DNA from: Cauispirillum nitrogeniifigens
GTDB lineage: Bacteria > Pseudomonadota > Alphaproteobacteria > Rhodospirillales > Rhodospirillaceae
Length of the DNA: 64,000 bases
Reading direction: 5' to 3'
Assembly: GCF_049800675.1 (NCBI RefSeq)
Contig: NZ_JBLOOT010000009.1
Coordinates: 62,001 to 126,000, forward strand
The translations under genes and the position numbers were made by a program. Below are positions 47,238 to 56,144 of the stretch, one piece after another (the stretch's first letter is position 1; every line of letters begins with the position of its first letter). The notes below the pieces were generated by a model that worked only from the letters and a program-made list of their open reading frames with translations, ran no database searches and was not told where the DNA came from.

Positions 47238-49163
47238 TTGTCGTCCCCGCGTCCCGCCACCCCGCTGCTCGACACCATCGCCTCGCCCGCCGACCTGCGT
47301 GGCCTGAAGGTGGACGCCCTGGCCCAGGTGGCCGACGAACTGCGGGCCGAGGTGATCGACGCCGTGTCCACCACCGGCGGCCACCTGGGCGCCGGCCTGG
47401 GGGTGGTGGAACTGACGGTGGCCCTGCACGCGGTGTTCAACACCCCCGACGACCGCCTGATCTGGGACGTCGGCCACCAGTGCTATCCGCACAAGATCCT
47501 CACCGGGCGGCGCGACCGCATCCGCACCCTGCGCACCGGCGGCGGGCTGTCGGGCTTCACCAACCGGGCCGAGAGCGCCTATGACCCCTTCGGCGCCGGG
47601 CACAGCTCGACGTCGATCTCCGCCGGGCTGGGCATGGCGGTGGCCAACACCCTGTCGGGCAAGCCCGACCACGTCATCGCCGTGATCGGTGACGGCGCCA
47701 TGAGCGCCGGCATGGCCTACGAGGCGATGAACAATGCCGGAGCCATGGACAGCCGGCTGATCGTCATCCTCAACGACAACGACATGTCCATCGCCCCGCC
47801 GACCGGGGCCATGAGCGCCTACCTGTCGCGCCTGCTGTCGTCCAAGCCCTATGTGTCGCTGCGCCACCTCGCCAAGGACTTCGCCAAGGCCTTCCCCGGC
47901 CCCTTGCACCGCGCCGCCAAGCGGGCCGAGGAATACGCCCGTGGCCTGGTCACCGGCGGCACCCTGTTCGAGGAACTGGGCTTCTACTACGTCGGCCCCA
48001 TCGACGGGCACAAGATGGACCATCTGGTGCCGGTGCTGAAGAACGTGCGGGCCATGCGCGACGGCCCGGTGCTCATCCACGTCGTCACCCAGAAGGGCAA
48101 GGGCTATGCCCCGGCCGAGGCCGCCGCCGACAAGTACCACGGCGTGTCCAAGTTCAATGTCGTGACCGGGGCGCAGCACAAGTCCACGCCCAACGCGCCG
48201 AGCTACACGTCCGTCTTCGCCAAGGGCCTGATCGCCGCCGGCCGGGACGACGACAAGGTGCTGGCCGTGACCGCCGCCATGCCGGGCGGCACCGGCCTGG
48301 ACAAGTTCGGCGCCGAGTTCCCCGACCGCACCTTCGACGTCGGCATCGCCGAACAGCACGCCGTCACCTTCGCCGCCGGGCTGGCGTGCGAGGGCTACAA
48401 GCCGTTCTGCGCCATCTACTCGACCTTCCTCCAGCGCGGCTACGATCAGGTGGTCCACGACGTGGCGCTTCAGAACCTGCCGGTGCGCTTCGCCATCGAC
48501 CGCGCCGGGCTGGTCGGCGCCGACGGGGCGACGCACCATGGCTCCTTCGACCTCGCCTACCTGTGCTGCCTGCCCAACATGGTGGTCATGGCGCCGTCCG
48601 ACGAGGCCGAGCTGATGCACATGGTCGCCACTGCCGCCGCCCACGACAGCGGGCCGAGCGCCATCCGCTACCCGCGCGGCGAAGGCACCGGCGTGCCCCT
48701 GCCCGAGGTCGGCGACGTCCTGCCGCTGGGCCGCGGCCGGGTGGTGCGCGAGGGGTCCACCGTGGCCCTGCTGTCGCTGGGCACCATGCTGGCGCCGTGC
48801 CTCCAGGCGGCCGACGACTTGGCGGCGCGCGGCCTGTCGGCCACCGTCGCCGACGCCCGCTTCGCCAAGCCCCTGGACCGCGCCCTGCTGCGCGACCTCG
48901 CCACCCGGCACGAGGTGCTGATCACCATCGAGGAAGGCTCCAGCGGCGGCTTCGGCGCCCAGGTGCTGCATGCGCTGGCCGAGGACGGGTTGCTCGACGG
49001 CGGCCTGAAGGTGCGCACCATGACCCTGCCCGACACCTTCATCGAGCACGACACCCCCGCCCGCCAGTTGGAGCAGGCCGGCCTGAGCGCGCCGCACATC
49101 GTCCGCAAGGTGCTCTGCGCCCTGGGCCGCGAGGCCGAGGCCTCCGTCCCTGCCAGCGCCTGA
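47238..49163 (+). CDS. dxs: 1-deoxy-D-xylulose-5-phosphate synthase
   Basis: The 641-residue thiamine-diphosphate enzyme starts the MEP pathway from pyruvate and glyceraldehyde phosphate. Landmarks are WDVGHQCYPHKILTGRRD, the cofactor motif VIGDGAMSAGMAYEAMNNAG, GHSSTSISAGLGMA, FDVGIAEQHAVTFAAGLA and a C-terminal transketolase domain. The start appears to be TTG at 47238 with AAGGAA upstream; no ATG gives the usual N-terminus. It lies 18 bp from ispA, coupling precursor supply to chain elongation. Confidence 0.96.
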   Translation: MSSPRPATPLLDTIASPADLRGLKVDALAQVADELRAEVIDAVSTTGGHLGAGLGVVELTVALHAVFNTPDDRLIWDVGHQCYPHKILTGRRDRIRTLRTGGGLSGFTNRAESAYDPFGAGHSSTSISAGLGMAVANTLSGKPDHVIAVIGDGAMSAGMAYEAMNNAGAMDSRLIVILNDNDMSIAPPTGAMSAYLSRLLSSKPYVSLRHLAKDFAKAFPGPLHRAAKRAEEYARGLVTGGTLFEELGFYYVGPIDGHKMDHLVPVLKNVRAMRDGPVLIHVVTQKGKGYAPAEAAADKYHGVSKFNVVTGAQHKSTPNAPSYTSVFAKGLIAAGRDDDKVLAVTAAMPGGTGLDKFGAEFPDRTFDVGIAEQHAVTFAAGLACEGYKPFCAIYSTFLQRGYDQVVHDVALQNLPVRFAIDRAGLVGADGATHHGSFDLAYLCCLPNMVVMAPSDEAELMHMVATAAAHDSGPSAIRYPRGEGTGVPLPEVGDVLPLGRGRVVREGSTVALLSLGTMLAPCLQAADDLAARGLSATVADARFAKPLDRALLRDLATRHEVLITIEEGSSGGFGAQVLHALAEDGLLDGGLKVRTMTLPDTFIEHDTPARQLEQAGLSAPHIVRKVLCALGREAEASVPASA

Positions 49164-49171
49164 CGCCGGCC

Positions 49172-49924
49172 ATGAGCAAGCAGCGCCTGGACCAGCTCCT
49201 GGTCGACCGTGGGCTGGTGGAAAGCCGCACCCGCGCCCAGGCCCTGATCATGGCCGGACTGGTCTTCGTGGACGGCGTCAAGGTCGACAAGGCCGGCACC
49301 AAGGTGGCCGAGGACAAGCCCGTCGACCTGCGCGGCCAGGACCATCCGTGGGTGTCGCGCGGCGGGTTGAAGCTCGCCAGGGGCCTGGAGGCGTTCGCCA
49401 TCGACCCGGCGGGCCGCACCTGCCTGGACGTCGGGGCGTCCACGGGCGGCTTCACCGACGTCCTGCTGAGCCACGGCGCGGCCAAGGTCTATGCCGTCGA
49501 TGTCGGCTACGGCCAGTTGGCCCACAAGCTGCGGGTGGATGACCGCGTGGTGGTGCTGGAGCGCACCAACGCCCGCCACCTGACGGCCGAGCACATCCCC
49601 GACCCCATCGACCTCGTGGTCTGCGACGCCAGCTTCATCGGCCTGCGCACGGTGCTGGACGCCCCCCTGGGCTTCGTGCGGCCGGGCGGCGGGCTGGTGG
49701 CGCTGATCAAGCCGCAGTTCGAGGTCGGCAAGGAGCGCGTCGGCAAGGGCGGCGTGGTGCGCGATCCCGCCCTGCATGCCGAGGTCTGTGATACCATCCG
49801 CGAGTGGCTGGACGGCCGCCCCGGCTGGACCGTCCTGGGCATCACCGAAAGCCCCATCAAGGGGCCGGAGGGCAACGTGGAATTCCTTATCGGCGCGCGG
49901 TTTGACGGAGTGACAGAGGCATGA
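49172..49924 (+). CDS. tlyA: TlyA-family rRNA 2'-O-methyltransferase
   Basis: The 250-residue protein has an N-terminal S4 RNA-binding domain (RLDQLLVDRGLVESRTRAQALI, with GVKVDKAGTKV). An FtsJ-like methyltransferase domain follows, with the SAM site CLDVGASTGGFTDVLLSHGA and the catalytic-region VVCDASFIGL and LIKPQFEVGK. Homologues methylate 16S and 23S rRNA or act as haemolysin-like proteins. The dxs-tlyA order is common in alphaproteobacteria. The stop overlaps the VOC gene start. Confidence 0.94.
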   Translation: MSKQRLDQLLVDRGLVESRTRAQALIMAGLVFVDGVKVDKAGTKVAEDKPVDLRGQDHPWVSRGGLKLARGLEAFAIDPAGRTCLDVGASTGGFTDVLLSHGAAKVYAVDVGYGQLAHKLRVDDRVVVLERTNARHLTAEHIPDPIDLVVCDASFIGLRTVLDAPLGFVRPGGGLVALIKPQFEVGKERVGKGGVVRDPALHAEVCDTIREWLDGRPGWTVLGITESPIKGPEGNVEFLIGARFDGVTEA

Positions 49925-50304
49925 TCGACCACCTGGGGTTCCCGGTGTCCGACTTCGAGGCATCGGTGGAGTTCTACGAAGCCGCCCTGGCCCCCCTGGG
50001 CTATGGCCTGGAGGTCGAGGACACGGAAGGCGAGGTCGCCGTCGCCGGCTTCGGCCTGCCCGGCGAGCCGGCCTTCTTCATCGCTTCCGGGGAACCGCCG
50101 AACCACCGCCTGCACGTCGCCTTCAAGGCCGACGACCGCGCCGCCGTGCGCGCCTTCCACATGGCGGCTCTGGCCGCCGGCGGCACCGACAACGGCAAAC
50201 CGGGCGTGCGGGCGGAGTACCACGACACCTACTACGCCGCCTATGTGCTGGACCCCGACGGCCACAACATCGAAGCCGTCTGCCATGCGCCCGAGGCGAA
50301 CTGA
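49921..50304 (+). CDS. VOC-family (glyoxalase/bleomycin resistance-like) protein
   Basis: The 127-residue protein contains two beta-alpha-beta-beta-beta units. It opens MIDHLGFPVSDFEASVEFYEAALAPLGYGL and ends in YYAAYVLDPDGHNIEAVCH, with metal-ligand type residues H4 and an E near the end. The substrate is unknown; members include dioxygenases, isomerases and antibiotic-binding proteins. ATG overlaps the tlyA stop, and its own end is 2 bp from the convergent asparaginase-like gene. Confidence 0.88.
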   Translation: MIDHLGFPVSDFEASVEFYEAALAPLGYGLEVEDTEGEVAVAGFGLPGEPAFFIASGEPPNHRLHVAFKADDRAAVRAFHMAALAAGGTDNGKPGVRAEYHDTYYAAYVLDPDGHNIEAVCHAPEAN

Positions 50305-50306
50305 TC

Positions 50307-51347
50307 TCAGTCCGCGCCGAACTGGCCGAACCAGGCGGTGATGGAGCGGCGGTCCTCGCCGCCGCGCAGCAGCAGGGTCAGGGCCACCCGCGCCTGCACG
50401 CCAGACAACCAGCCGGCGGCGATGACGCCGCGCCGCCGCAGGTCCACTTCGCCGCCGACGAAGCCGTAGGACGCCCGCAGGGTCGGCCCACCCAGCGCGC
50501 GCGGGGCGACCACCACCGGGATGCGCGCCGCCGCCCCGGCCAGGGCATCGGCCATGTCCGGGCCGACGTGGCCGCCGCCCATGGCCTGCACCACGATGCC
50601 CGCGCAGCCGCTCTGCACGGCGGCATCGACCAGGGTTCCATCGACATCCAGCCCCGACTCCAGCACCGCCACCTTGGCCGAGGGTTCCGCCCAGGCGCGC
50701 GGCAGCGCCGGCACGCGGTCCAGGCGCAGCACCACCTGCGGCCGCCCCTCGGCCACCCATCCCAGCGGCCCGCCGGGGGCGCTGACGAAGGCGGTCGACG
50801 GCGCGCCGCCGGCGGTGCTCCAGGCGCGGCGGAGGAAGCGGGCGGCGTGGATGGCCTCGTCCAGCACCACCAGAACACCCAGATCCCGCACCGCCGGGTC
50901 GGCCGCCACCTGCACCGCCGCGACCAGATTGGCGGCGGCGTCGGACGCCGGATGGCTGCCGGGACGCAGGGCGGCCGTGACCACCACCGGCACCTCCGCC
51001 TCGATCAGCAGATCGAGCGCGAAGGCCAGTTCCTCCAGCGTATCGGACCCGGCGGCGACGACCACGCCCTGAGCGCCTTCGCGGATATGGCGGTCAACCT
51101 CGTCGGCCAGTTCGGCCAGATCCTCGAAGGTCAGGAAGGTGCTGGGGACCTGCCGCAACGTGCGTTGCAGCACGATGGCGGCGTCGGCGCCCCCGCGCGC
51201 ACCGTGCAGCGGCGCCAGCAGGGCGGCGCCGTCGGCGGTGGGCCGCAGCGTCTGGCGGCCGGGGCCTGACACCGAAACCACTCCGCCCAGGGACAGCAGC
51301 ACGACACGGGGCCGGTCGGCCATCGGTTGGCGGACAGCCTGGGACAT
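50307..51347 (-). CDS. asparaginase-fold protein lacking the catalytic threonine and lysine
   Basis: The 346-residue protein is recognisably of the L-asparaginase fold (AAGSDTLEELAFALDLL, VVVTAALRPGSHPASDAAANLV, VLVVLDEAIHAAR, GPLGW and GIVVQAMGGGHVG). The nucleophile loop TGGTIA reads LGGVVS here (L20 replaces the threonine), and the second-triad segment TKTNTT reads RRAWST, so the lysine is arginine. The second threonine position is serine (S101). A working asparaginase seems unlikely; a binding, sensing or altered hydrolase role is possible. AAGGAGGAG precedes ATG at 51347. Confidence 0.85.
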   Translation of the reverse strand: MSQAVRQPMADRPRVVLLSLGGVVSVSGPGRQTLRPTADGAALLAPLHGARGGADAAIVLQRTLRQVPSTFLTFEDLAELADEVDRHIREGAQGVVVAAGSDTLEELAFALDLLIEAEVPVVVTAALRPGSHPASDAAANLVAAVQVAADPAVRDLGVLVVLDEAIHAARFLRRAWSTAGGAPSTAFVSAPGGPLGWVAEGRPQVVLRLDRVPALPRAWAEPSAKVAVLESGLDVDGTLVDAAVQSGCAGIVVQAMGGGHVGPDMADALAGAAARIPVVVAPRALGGPTLRASYGFVGGEVDLRRRGVIAAGWLSGVQARVALTLLLRGGEDRRSITAWFGQFGAD

Positions 51348-51512
51348 CCCCTCACTCCTCCTTAACGCGGCGGGCGCGGCGCGCGGCCCGGACGGACAGT
51401 CCGCCGGGCAACACGCCGCATCTCACCGGAAACGCCCGAAAGGCGCCGCCGGTTTACCCACTACGCCGTCCGGGCGGGGGTGTCCGTCGTTCGGAGGGGG
51501 ATGGTCCGCCCA

Positions 51513-51932
51513 TCAGCCCTCGGACACGCCCCCGATGGCCTTGTGCACCGTGTCGGAGGCGCGCACATGGGTGGCCAGATCGGCCATCGCCACCACGCCG
51601 GCCAGCTCCTTGCGGGAGTTCAGCACGATCAGGCGGCGGATCTGCTTGTCGCCCATCAGGCGGGCGGCATCGTCGACGCTGTCGTCCTCGTGGGCCGTTT
51701 CGACGCCTTCGCTCATGGCGTGGCGGACCGTCAGGTTGTTGACGTCGCCGCCCTTGGCGACGCAGTTGATGACGATGTCCCGGTCGGTAATGGTGCCGAT
51801 GATGCGCCCGTTTTCGGATACCGGCATCATGCCGATGCTCAATTCGTCCATCAGCCGGGCGGCGTCCTTCAGGCGCGCGGTGGGTTCGATGGTGCGGACA
51901 TCGCGCGTCATGATCTCCTTGAGGCGTTTCAT
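51513..51932 (-). CDS. CBS-domain pair protein
   Basis: The 139-residue cytosolic protein consists of two CBS domains only. The first is IMTRDVRTIEPTARLKDAARLMDELSIGMMPV with GRIIGTITDRDI, and the second is SEGVETAHEDDSVDDAARLMGDKQIRRLIVLN with ELAGVVAMADLA. Such modules bind adenine nucleotides and regulate other proteins. ACGAGGAG precedes the ATG at 51932. It is divergent from the HD-GYP gene across a 166-bp gap. Confidence 0.93.
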   Translation of the reverse strand: MKRLKEIMTRDVRTIEPTARLKDAARLMDELSIGMMPVSENGRIIGTITDRDIVINCVAKGGDVNNLTVRHAMSEGVETAHEDDSVDDAARLMGDKQIRRLIVLNSRKELAGVVAMADLATHVRASDTVHKAIGGVSEG

Positions 51933-52098
51933 GGAGACTCCTCGTGCTGGGATCGGTGCAGACAAACGACAAAGCCGCCCCGGCCGTTCGGCGGTTTCAC
52001 TACCTGAAGCGTCGTATGGCCTATGGCGACCTTCCCCTGGCGCCCGTCCCGGCATATTCTATCCACCAGGGTTGCGCCGAGGGGTAGAGACACGCGGC

Positions 52099-53241
52099 AT
52101 GGATGCGATGACGGTGCAGGAGCAGAGTAAGACCGCCTCCGCGGCGGCACCGCTCGCCCGCGTGGTGGTGATCGACGGCACCGCCGCCGACCGCCGCGAC
52201 GTCGCCGCCGTGCTGCGCGGCAGCTACGCCGTCGTCCCCTGCGCCGATGCCACCGAGGCCCGCCAGGTCCTGGCCTCCGGCCCGGCGCCGGCCCTGATCC
52301 TGATCGACGAGGCCGTGCCCCCCACCGGCGGTGCGGCCCTGCTGCGCGCCCTGCGGCGGCAGCCCGAACTGGCCGGCGTCCCCGTGCTGGCCACCACCGC
52401 CGGGCCGCACAGCGCCTTCGCCGTCGAGGCCGTGGCCCTGGGCGCCACCACCGTCCTGCACAAGCCCTATCCGGTGCGGGTGCTGCGCAAGGCCATGTCC
52501 GGCCTGCTCAACAGTTGGGTGGAACGGCGCTGGGACGGGCTGGAGCCGGTGCAGCGCAGCGCGCTGAAGGACACCGTCGCCGCCTTCAACTCCATCGCCG
52601 AGGCGGTGAGCTGCCATGGCGAGGTTCCCTATGAGGGCATCCGCAGCAGTTGCCGGCCGCTGGTGCAGGCGGTGCAGAACGCCCGCTACCGCGACATGCT
52701 GGCCGGGGTGCGCAACCACGACGACTACACCTACGTCCATTCGCTGCGCGTGGCGACCTTCCTGACCTTGCTGGGGCATGGCGTGGGCCTGCGCGACGAC
52801 GACCTGCTGACCCTCACCTCCGGCGGGCTGCTGCACGACATCGGCAAGATCGCCATCCCCCTGACCGTGCTCAACAAGCCCGGCCGCCTCGACACCGCCG
52901 AACGGTCGGTGATGCGCACCCATGTGCGGCGGACCATGGACCTGCTGCTGGAACGCTCAGAGGTGCCGCGCGCCGTGACCATCATCGCCGGCCAGCACCA
53001 CGAACGGCCCGACGGCACCGGCTATCCCCTGGGCCTGGCCGGGTCGGCGATCAACGAACTGGCGCGCATGGCCGCCATCGCCGACATCTTCGTCGCCCTG
53101 ACCGACCGCCGAGTCTACAAGCCGGCGATGGCCGCCGAACGGGCGCTGGGCATCATGGCCGACATGGGGCGGGCCATCGACCAGCACCTGCTGGGCCTGT
53201 TCCGCGAAATCCTGCTCGACGGGATCGCGGCGCCTGCCTGA
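52099..53241 (+). CDS. receiver-fused HD-GYP cyclic-di-GMP phosphodiesterase
   Basis: The 380-residue protein has an N-terminal receiver-like domain (RVVVIDGTAADRRDVAAVLR; phosphoacceptor position D70 in LILIDEAVPPTGG; lysine in LHKPYPVRV). The C-terminal HD-GYP domain follows with HSLRVATFLTLLG, LLHDIGKIAIP, IAGQHHERPDGTGYPLGLAG and IADIFVALTDRR. The metal-binding HD and the GYP signature are intact, so degradation of cyclic di-GMP is predicted. The acidic pair of the receiver is reduced to a single D in VIDG. It probably controls motility or biofilm behaviour. Confidence 0.9.
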   Translation: MDAMTVQEQSKTASAAAPLARVVVIDGTAADRRDVAAVLRGSYAVVPCADATEARQVLASGPAPALILIDEAVPPTGGAALLRALRRQPELAGVPVLATTAGPHSAFAVEAVALGATTVLHKPYPVRVLRKAMSGLLNSWVERRWDGLEPVQRSALKDTVAAFNSIAEAVSCHGEVPYEGIRSSCRPLVQAVQNARYRDMLAGVRNHDDYTYVHSLRVATFLTLLGHGVGLRDDDLLTLTSGGLLHDIGKIAIPLTVLNKPGRLDTAERSVMRTHVRRTMDLLLERSEVPRAVTIIAGQHHERPDGTGYPLGLAGSAINELARMAAIADIFVALTDRRVYKPAMAAERALGIMADMGRAIDQHLLGLFREILLDGIAAPA

Positions 53242-53350
53242 CCTGCCTCCGCACCGGCCTTTGGAGCATACGCCCCGCAGCCGCACGCCTGCGCGCGGGG
53301 GGTGGTCGGCGGGGGGCGGGCGTGGGTGGGCTGGGGACGCCCGCCCCTCC

Positions 53351-53372
53351 GGCCGTGGGCGCCCCCACGGCC
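53351..53372 (+). terminator. 9-bp-stem GC hairpin after the HD-GYP gene
   Basis: GGCCGTGGG, loop CGCC, CCCACGGCC. No T-run follows, so it is at best a partial terminator. The rest of the 301-bp gap to the LOG-family gene is G/C-biased and holds no gene; an AT-richer stretch near 53430-53520 may contain that gene's promoter. Confidence 0.5.
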
Positions 53373-53542
53373 CGCGACAGGGCGGGGGGCGAGGGCGGCA
53401 CCCTTCTATCCCCCCGGAGGCGCGGCGACAAATTAAGGATTTGCTGATGTTTTGAGACAGCCGTCTCTCCCCTGGCTGGCGCCCGTCGCGGCCGTTAAGT
53501 AAGAAGGAGTAGCCTGTAAGGAAAAGCTCCCCCGGAGAGACG

Positions 53543-54511
53543 ATGTCCCAACCGACCAGCCGCAGCCACTTCCCCTCCGCCCAGGAGGACATCCGCAGCC
53601 ATGACGAAAGCGTCGGCCGCGCCCCGGCGCCGCAGACCAACTCGCCCAGCTACCGCCTGGCCTTCACCGACGAGGAGTTCCTGACCCGGCGGGAACTGCG
53701 GCCGGTGCGCCTGCAACTCGAACTGCTCAAGCCCGAGTTGCTGCTCCAGGAAGAGTCCATCATCTCCACCATCGTCGTCTTTGGCAGCGCCCGCGTGCCC
53801 GAGCCGGCCGAGGCCCGGCGCCGCCTGGAGACTGCCGAGGCCGCCGCCGCCGCCGATCCCGGCGACCTCACCCTGCGCGCCGCCGTGGAGCGGGCGCGGC
53901 GGGTCGCCGACACCAGCCGGTACTACGACATCGCCCGCGCCTTCGGGCGCATCGTCTCCGAACATGGGCAGCGGCCCGGCGCCCGCCGCTACGTGGTGGT
54001 CACCGGCGGCGGTCCGGGCATCATGGAGGCCGCCAACCGGGGGGCCGCCGACGCCAATGCCGAAAGCATCGGCCTGTCCATCGTCCTGCCGCACGAACAG
54101 GCGCCCAACGCCTACATCACCCCCAAGCTGAGCTTCAACTTCCACTACTTCGCCGTGCGCAAGATGCACTTCCTGATCCGGGCGGAGGCCATGGCCTGCT
54201 TCCCCGGCGGCTTCGGCACCATGGACGAGCTGTTCGAGGCCCTGACCCTGATCCAGACGCGCAAGATCCAGCCCATGCCGGTGCTGCTGTTCGGCGAGGC
54301 ATGGTGGCGGCGCATCGTCAACTTCGACGCCCTGGTCGACGAAGGCACCATCTCGCCCGAAGACCTGGACATCATCAAGTTCGTGGAGACGGCCGAGGAC
54401 GGCTGGAACGCCATCCTCGACTTCTACCGCCACCACCCCGTGCCCAACCAGTGGGCCGGGGAGAACGGCAACGGCAACGGAAACGGCAACGGCAACGGCG
54501 GGGGGAAATAG
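53543..54511 (+). CDS. LOG-family Rossmann-fold protein (TIGR00730-like)
   Basis: The 322-residue protein is of the lonely-guy group, which hydrolyses cytokinin-type nucleoside monophosphates to the base. The core shows VVFGSARVPEPAEARRRL, VVVTGGGPGIMEAANRGAAD, and the catalytic PGGFGTMDELFEALTLIQT. Proteobacterial members of this longer type have the N-terminal helical extension seen here (about 80 residues). The C-terminus is a run of GN dipeptides, from repeated AACGGC-like units near 54466-54505. GGAGAG precedes the ATG. Confidence 0.9.
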   Translation: MSQPTSRSHFPSAQEDIRSHDESVGRAPAPQTNSPSYRLAFTDEEFLTRRELRPVRLQLELLKPELLLQEESIISTIVVFGSARVPEPAEARRRLETAEAAAAADPGDLTLRAAVERARRVADTSRYYDIARAFGRIVSEHGQRPGARRYVVVTGGGPGIMEAANRGAADANAESIGLSIVLPHEQAPNAYITPKLSFNFHYFAVRKMHFLIRAEAMACFPGGFGTMDELFEALTLIQTRKIQPMPVLLFGEAWWRRIVNFDALVDEGTISPEDLDIIKFVETAEDGWNAILDFYRHHPVPNQWAGENGNGNGNGNGNGGGK

Positions 54512-54512
54512 G

Positions 54513-54863
54513 CTACCGCTTCACGCAGTCGAACAGGGCACGGCCGATGATGCTGGCGTTGTCCTGGCCGGCGACCTTTTCCAGGCGGACGCGGAAGATG
54601 GCATTGCCCGTCGTCTCCCGCTCCACCAGCGCGGCGATGATGCCGTTAACGTTGGCCTTGGTGAACGCCGCCTGGCCCTTGTCCCAGAAACAGGCGCAGT
54701 CGGTACGCGGCATGGACTCTTCGCACGCGGCCAGGACACGGGCCTCGTAGTCGGCGGCCGGGCGCACGGTCCCTTCCGCCCCCGGCTTGTCCTCGCAGCC
54801 GGCGAGCAGGATCGCCGCCACGGCCACGGCGGCGGCGTGGGAGGCGAGACGGGCGCGGGCCAT
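54513..54863 (-). CDS. small lipoprotein of unknown function
   Basis: The 116-residue protein has a lipoprotein signal with lipobox LLAGC near residue 23. The mature domain contains LAACEESMPRTDCACFWDKG and a C-terminal LFDCVKR, four to five cysteines that may pair in the periplasm. I do not recognise the family. GGAGGAG precedes ATG at 54863. It is convergent with the LOG gene and divergent from lptF. Confidence 0.78.
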   Translation of the reverse strand: MARARLASHAAAVAVAAILLAGCEDKPGAEGTVRPAADYEARVLAACEESMPRTDCACFWDKGQAAFTKANVNGIIAALVERETTGNAIFRVRLEKVAGQDNASIIGRALFDCVKR

Positions 54864-54948
54864 GGCTCCTCCGGGCTCTCGGGACAAGGGAGTCCAGACT
54901 ACCACGAACGATGGGGCGGCGCAGCCTCTCCGCAGGACGCCCAGGCCA

Positions 54949-54970
54949 GGCAATTCGGGGGCAATTCGGG
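54949..54970. repeat. 11-bp exact tandem repeat between the lipoprotein gene and lptF
   Basis: GGCAATTCGGG occurs twice in direct succession, about 40-60 bp before the lptF start. It could be a slippage duplication or a paired regulator site. Confidence 0.6.
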
Positions 54971-55010
54971 CTGGTGAAGGCCGGGCGGGCGACAGTATAC
55001 TCCCGCCGCG

Positions 55011-56144
55011 ATGGGCCATATGAACCGCTACGTCTTCCGCCAGCTGCTCACGGGGACCGTGCTCGTCACGGCCGGCCTGCTGTGCATCCTGTGGCTGACC
55101 CAGTCTCTGCGCTTCGTGGAGCTGATCATCACGCGCGGGCTGTCGGTGGGCACGTTCCTGGAACTGACCGGCCTGCTGCTGCCCAACTTCCTGGTCATCA
55201 TCCTGCCGGTCGCCCTGTTCGCCGTGGTGCTGTTCACCTACAACAAGCTGAACCTCGACCGCGAACTGGTGGTGCTGCGCGCCGCCGGCGTCGGTCCCTT
55301 CGGGCTGGCCCGCCCGGCCCTGGCGCTGGCCGCCGTGCTGGCCGTCGCTGGCTACCTGATGGTCAACCTGTGGGTTCCCGACACGGTGCGGGCCTTCCGC
55401 GAGATGCAGTGGTCGGTGCGCAACGACCTGTCGCGCCTGCTCATCCAGGAAGGCGCCTTCACCACCGTCATGCCCGGCGTCACGGTCTACGTCCGCGACC
55501 GCGAGCCCAGCGGCGAGCTGGTCGGCCTGATGGTCCACGACACCCGCGACCCCGCCGAGAGCGCCACCCTGATGGCCGAGCGCGGGGCGCTGGTGCAAGG
55601 CGCCACCGGGCCGCGCGTGATGATGGTCAACGGCAGCCGGCATTCGGTTGAAAAAGGCACCGGCAGACTGTCGCTTCTCTACTTCGACAGCTATACCATG
55701 AGCCTGGGCGAGGACAAGGAGGCGGCGGCCATCCGCTTCCGCGACGCCCGCGAACGCACCATGGAAGACCTTTTGCGGACGACCGCCGACATGGACCCCA
55801 ACCTTCAGCCGGTGGACATCCGCCGCTTCCGCGTCGAGGCGCACCAGCGCCTGATCAACCCGCTGTCGCATGTCACCTTCACGCTGATCGCCCTGGCCGC
55901 CCTGCTGACCGGGCCGTTCGACCGGCGCGGCGGGTCCAAGCGCGTGCTGTGGGCCATCGGCGCCATGCTGGCGACCGAGGCCGCCATGATCGGCGCCGCC
56001 AATCTGGCTACCGGCTCGCTGGCGTTCCTGCCGCTCATCCATGCCGCCGTGCTCCTGCCGCTGGCCGGCGCCGTCCTCATCCTGGCGCGCGCCGGCCTCG
56101 TCCGGCCACGGCGCCGCGCCCCCCTGCCCGGCGGAGTGTCCTGA
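55011..56144 (+). CDS. lptF: LPS export ABC transporter permease LptF
   Basis: The 377-residue inner-membrane component of the lipopolysaccharide transporter LptB2FG has three N-terminal membrane helices (LLTGTVLVTAGLLCILWL, LLPNFLVIILPVALFAVVLF, and ARPALALAAVLAVAGYLMV). A periplasmic beta-jellyroll domain follows, then three C-terminal helices. The sequence RYVFRQLLTGTVLV is typical of LptF. An ATG at 55020 is the alternative start. A TATACT at 54996-55001 sits so close that the message may be leaderless. The usual partner lptG does not follow; lptD begins on the last base. Confidence 0.93.
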   Translation: MGHMNRYVFRQLLTGTVLVTAGLLCILWLTQSLRFVELIITRGLSVGTFLELTGLLLPNFLVIILPVALFAVVLFTYNKLNLDRELVVLRAAGVGPFGLARPALALAAVLAVAGYLMVNLWVPDTVRAFREMQWSVRNDLSRLLIQEGAFTTVMPGVTVYVRDREPSGELVGLMVHDTRDPAESATLMAERGALVQGATGPRVMMVNGSRHSVEKGTGRLSLLYFDSYTMSLGEDKEAAAIRFRDARERTMEDLLRTTADMDPNLQPVDIRRFRVEAHQRLINPLSHVTFTLIALAALLTGPFDRRGGSKRVLWAIGAMLATEAAMIGAANLATGSLAFLPLIHAAVLLPLAGAVLILARAGLVRPRRRAPLPGGVS

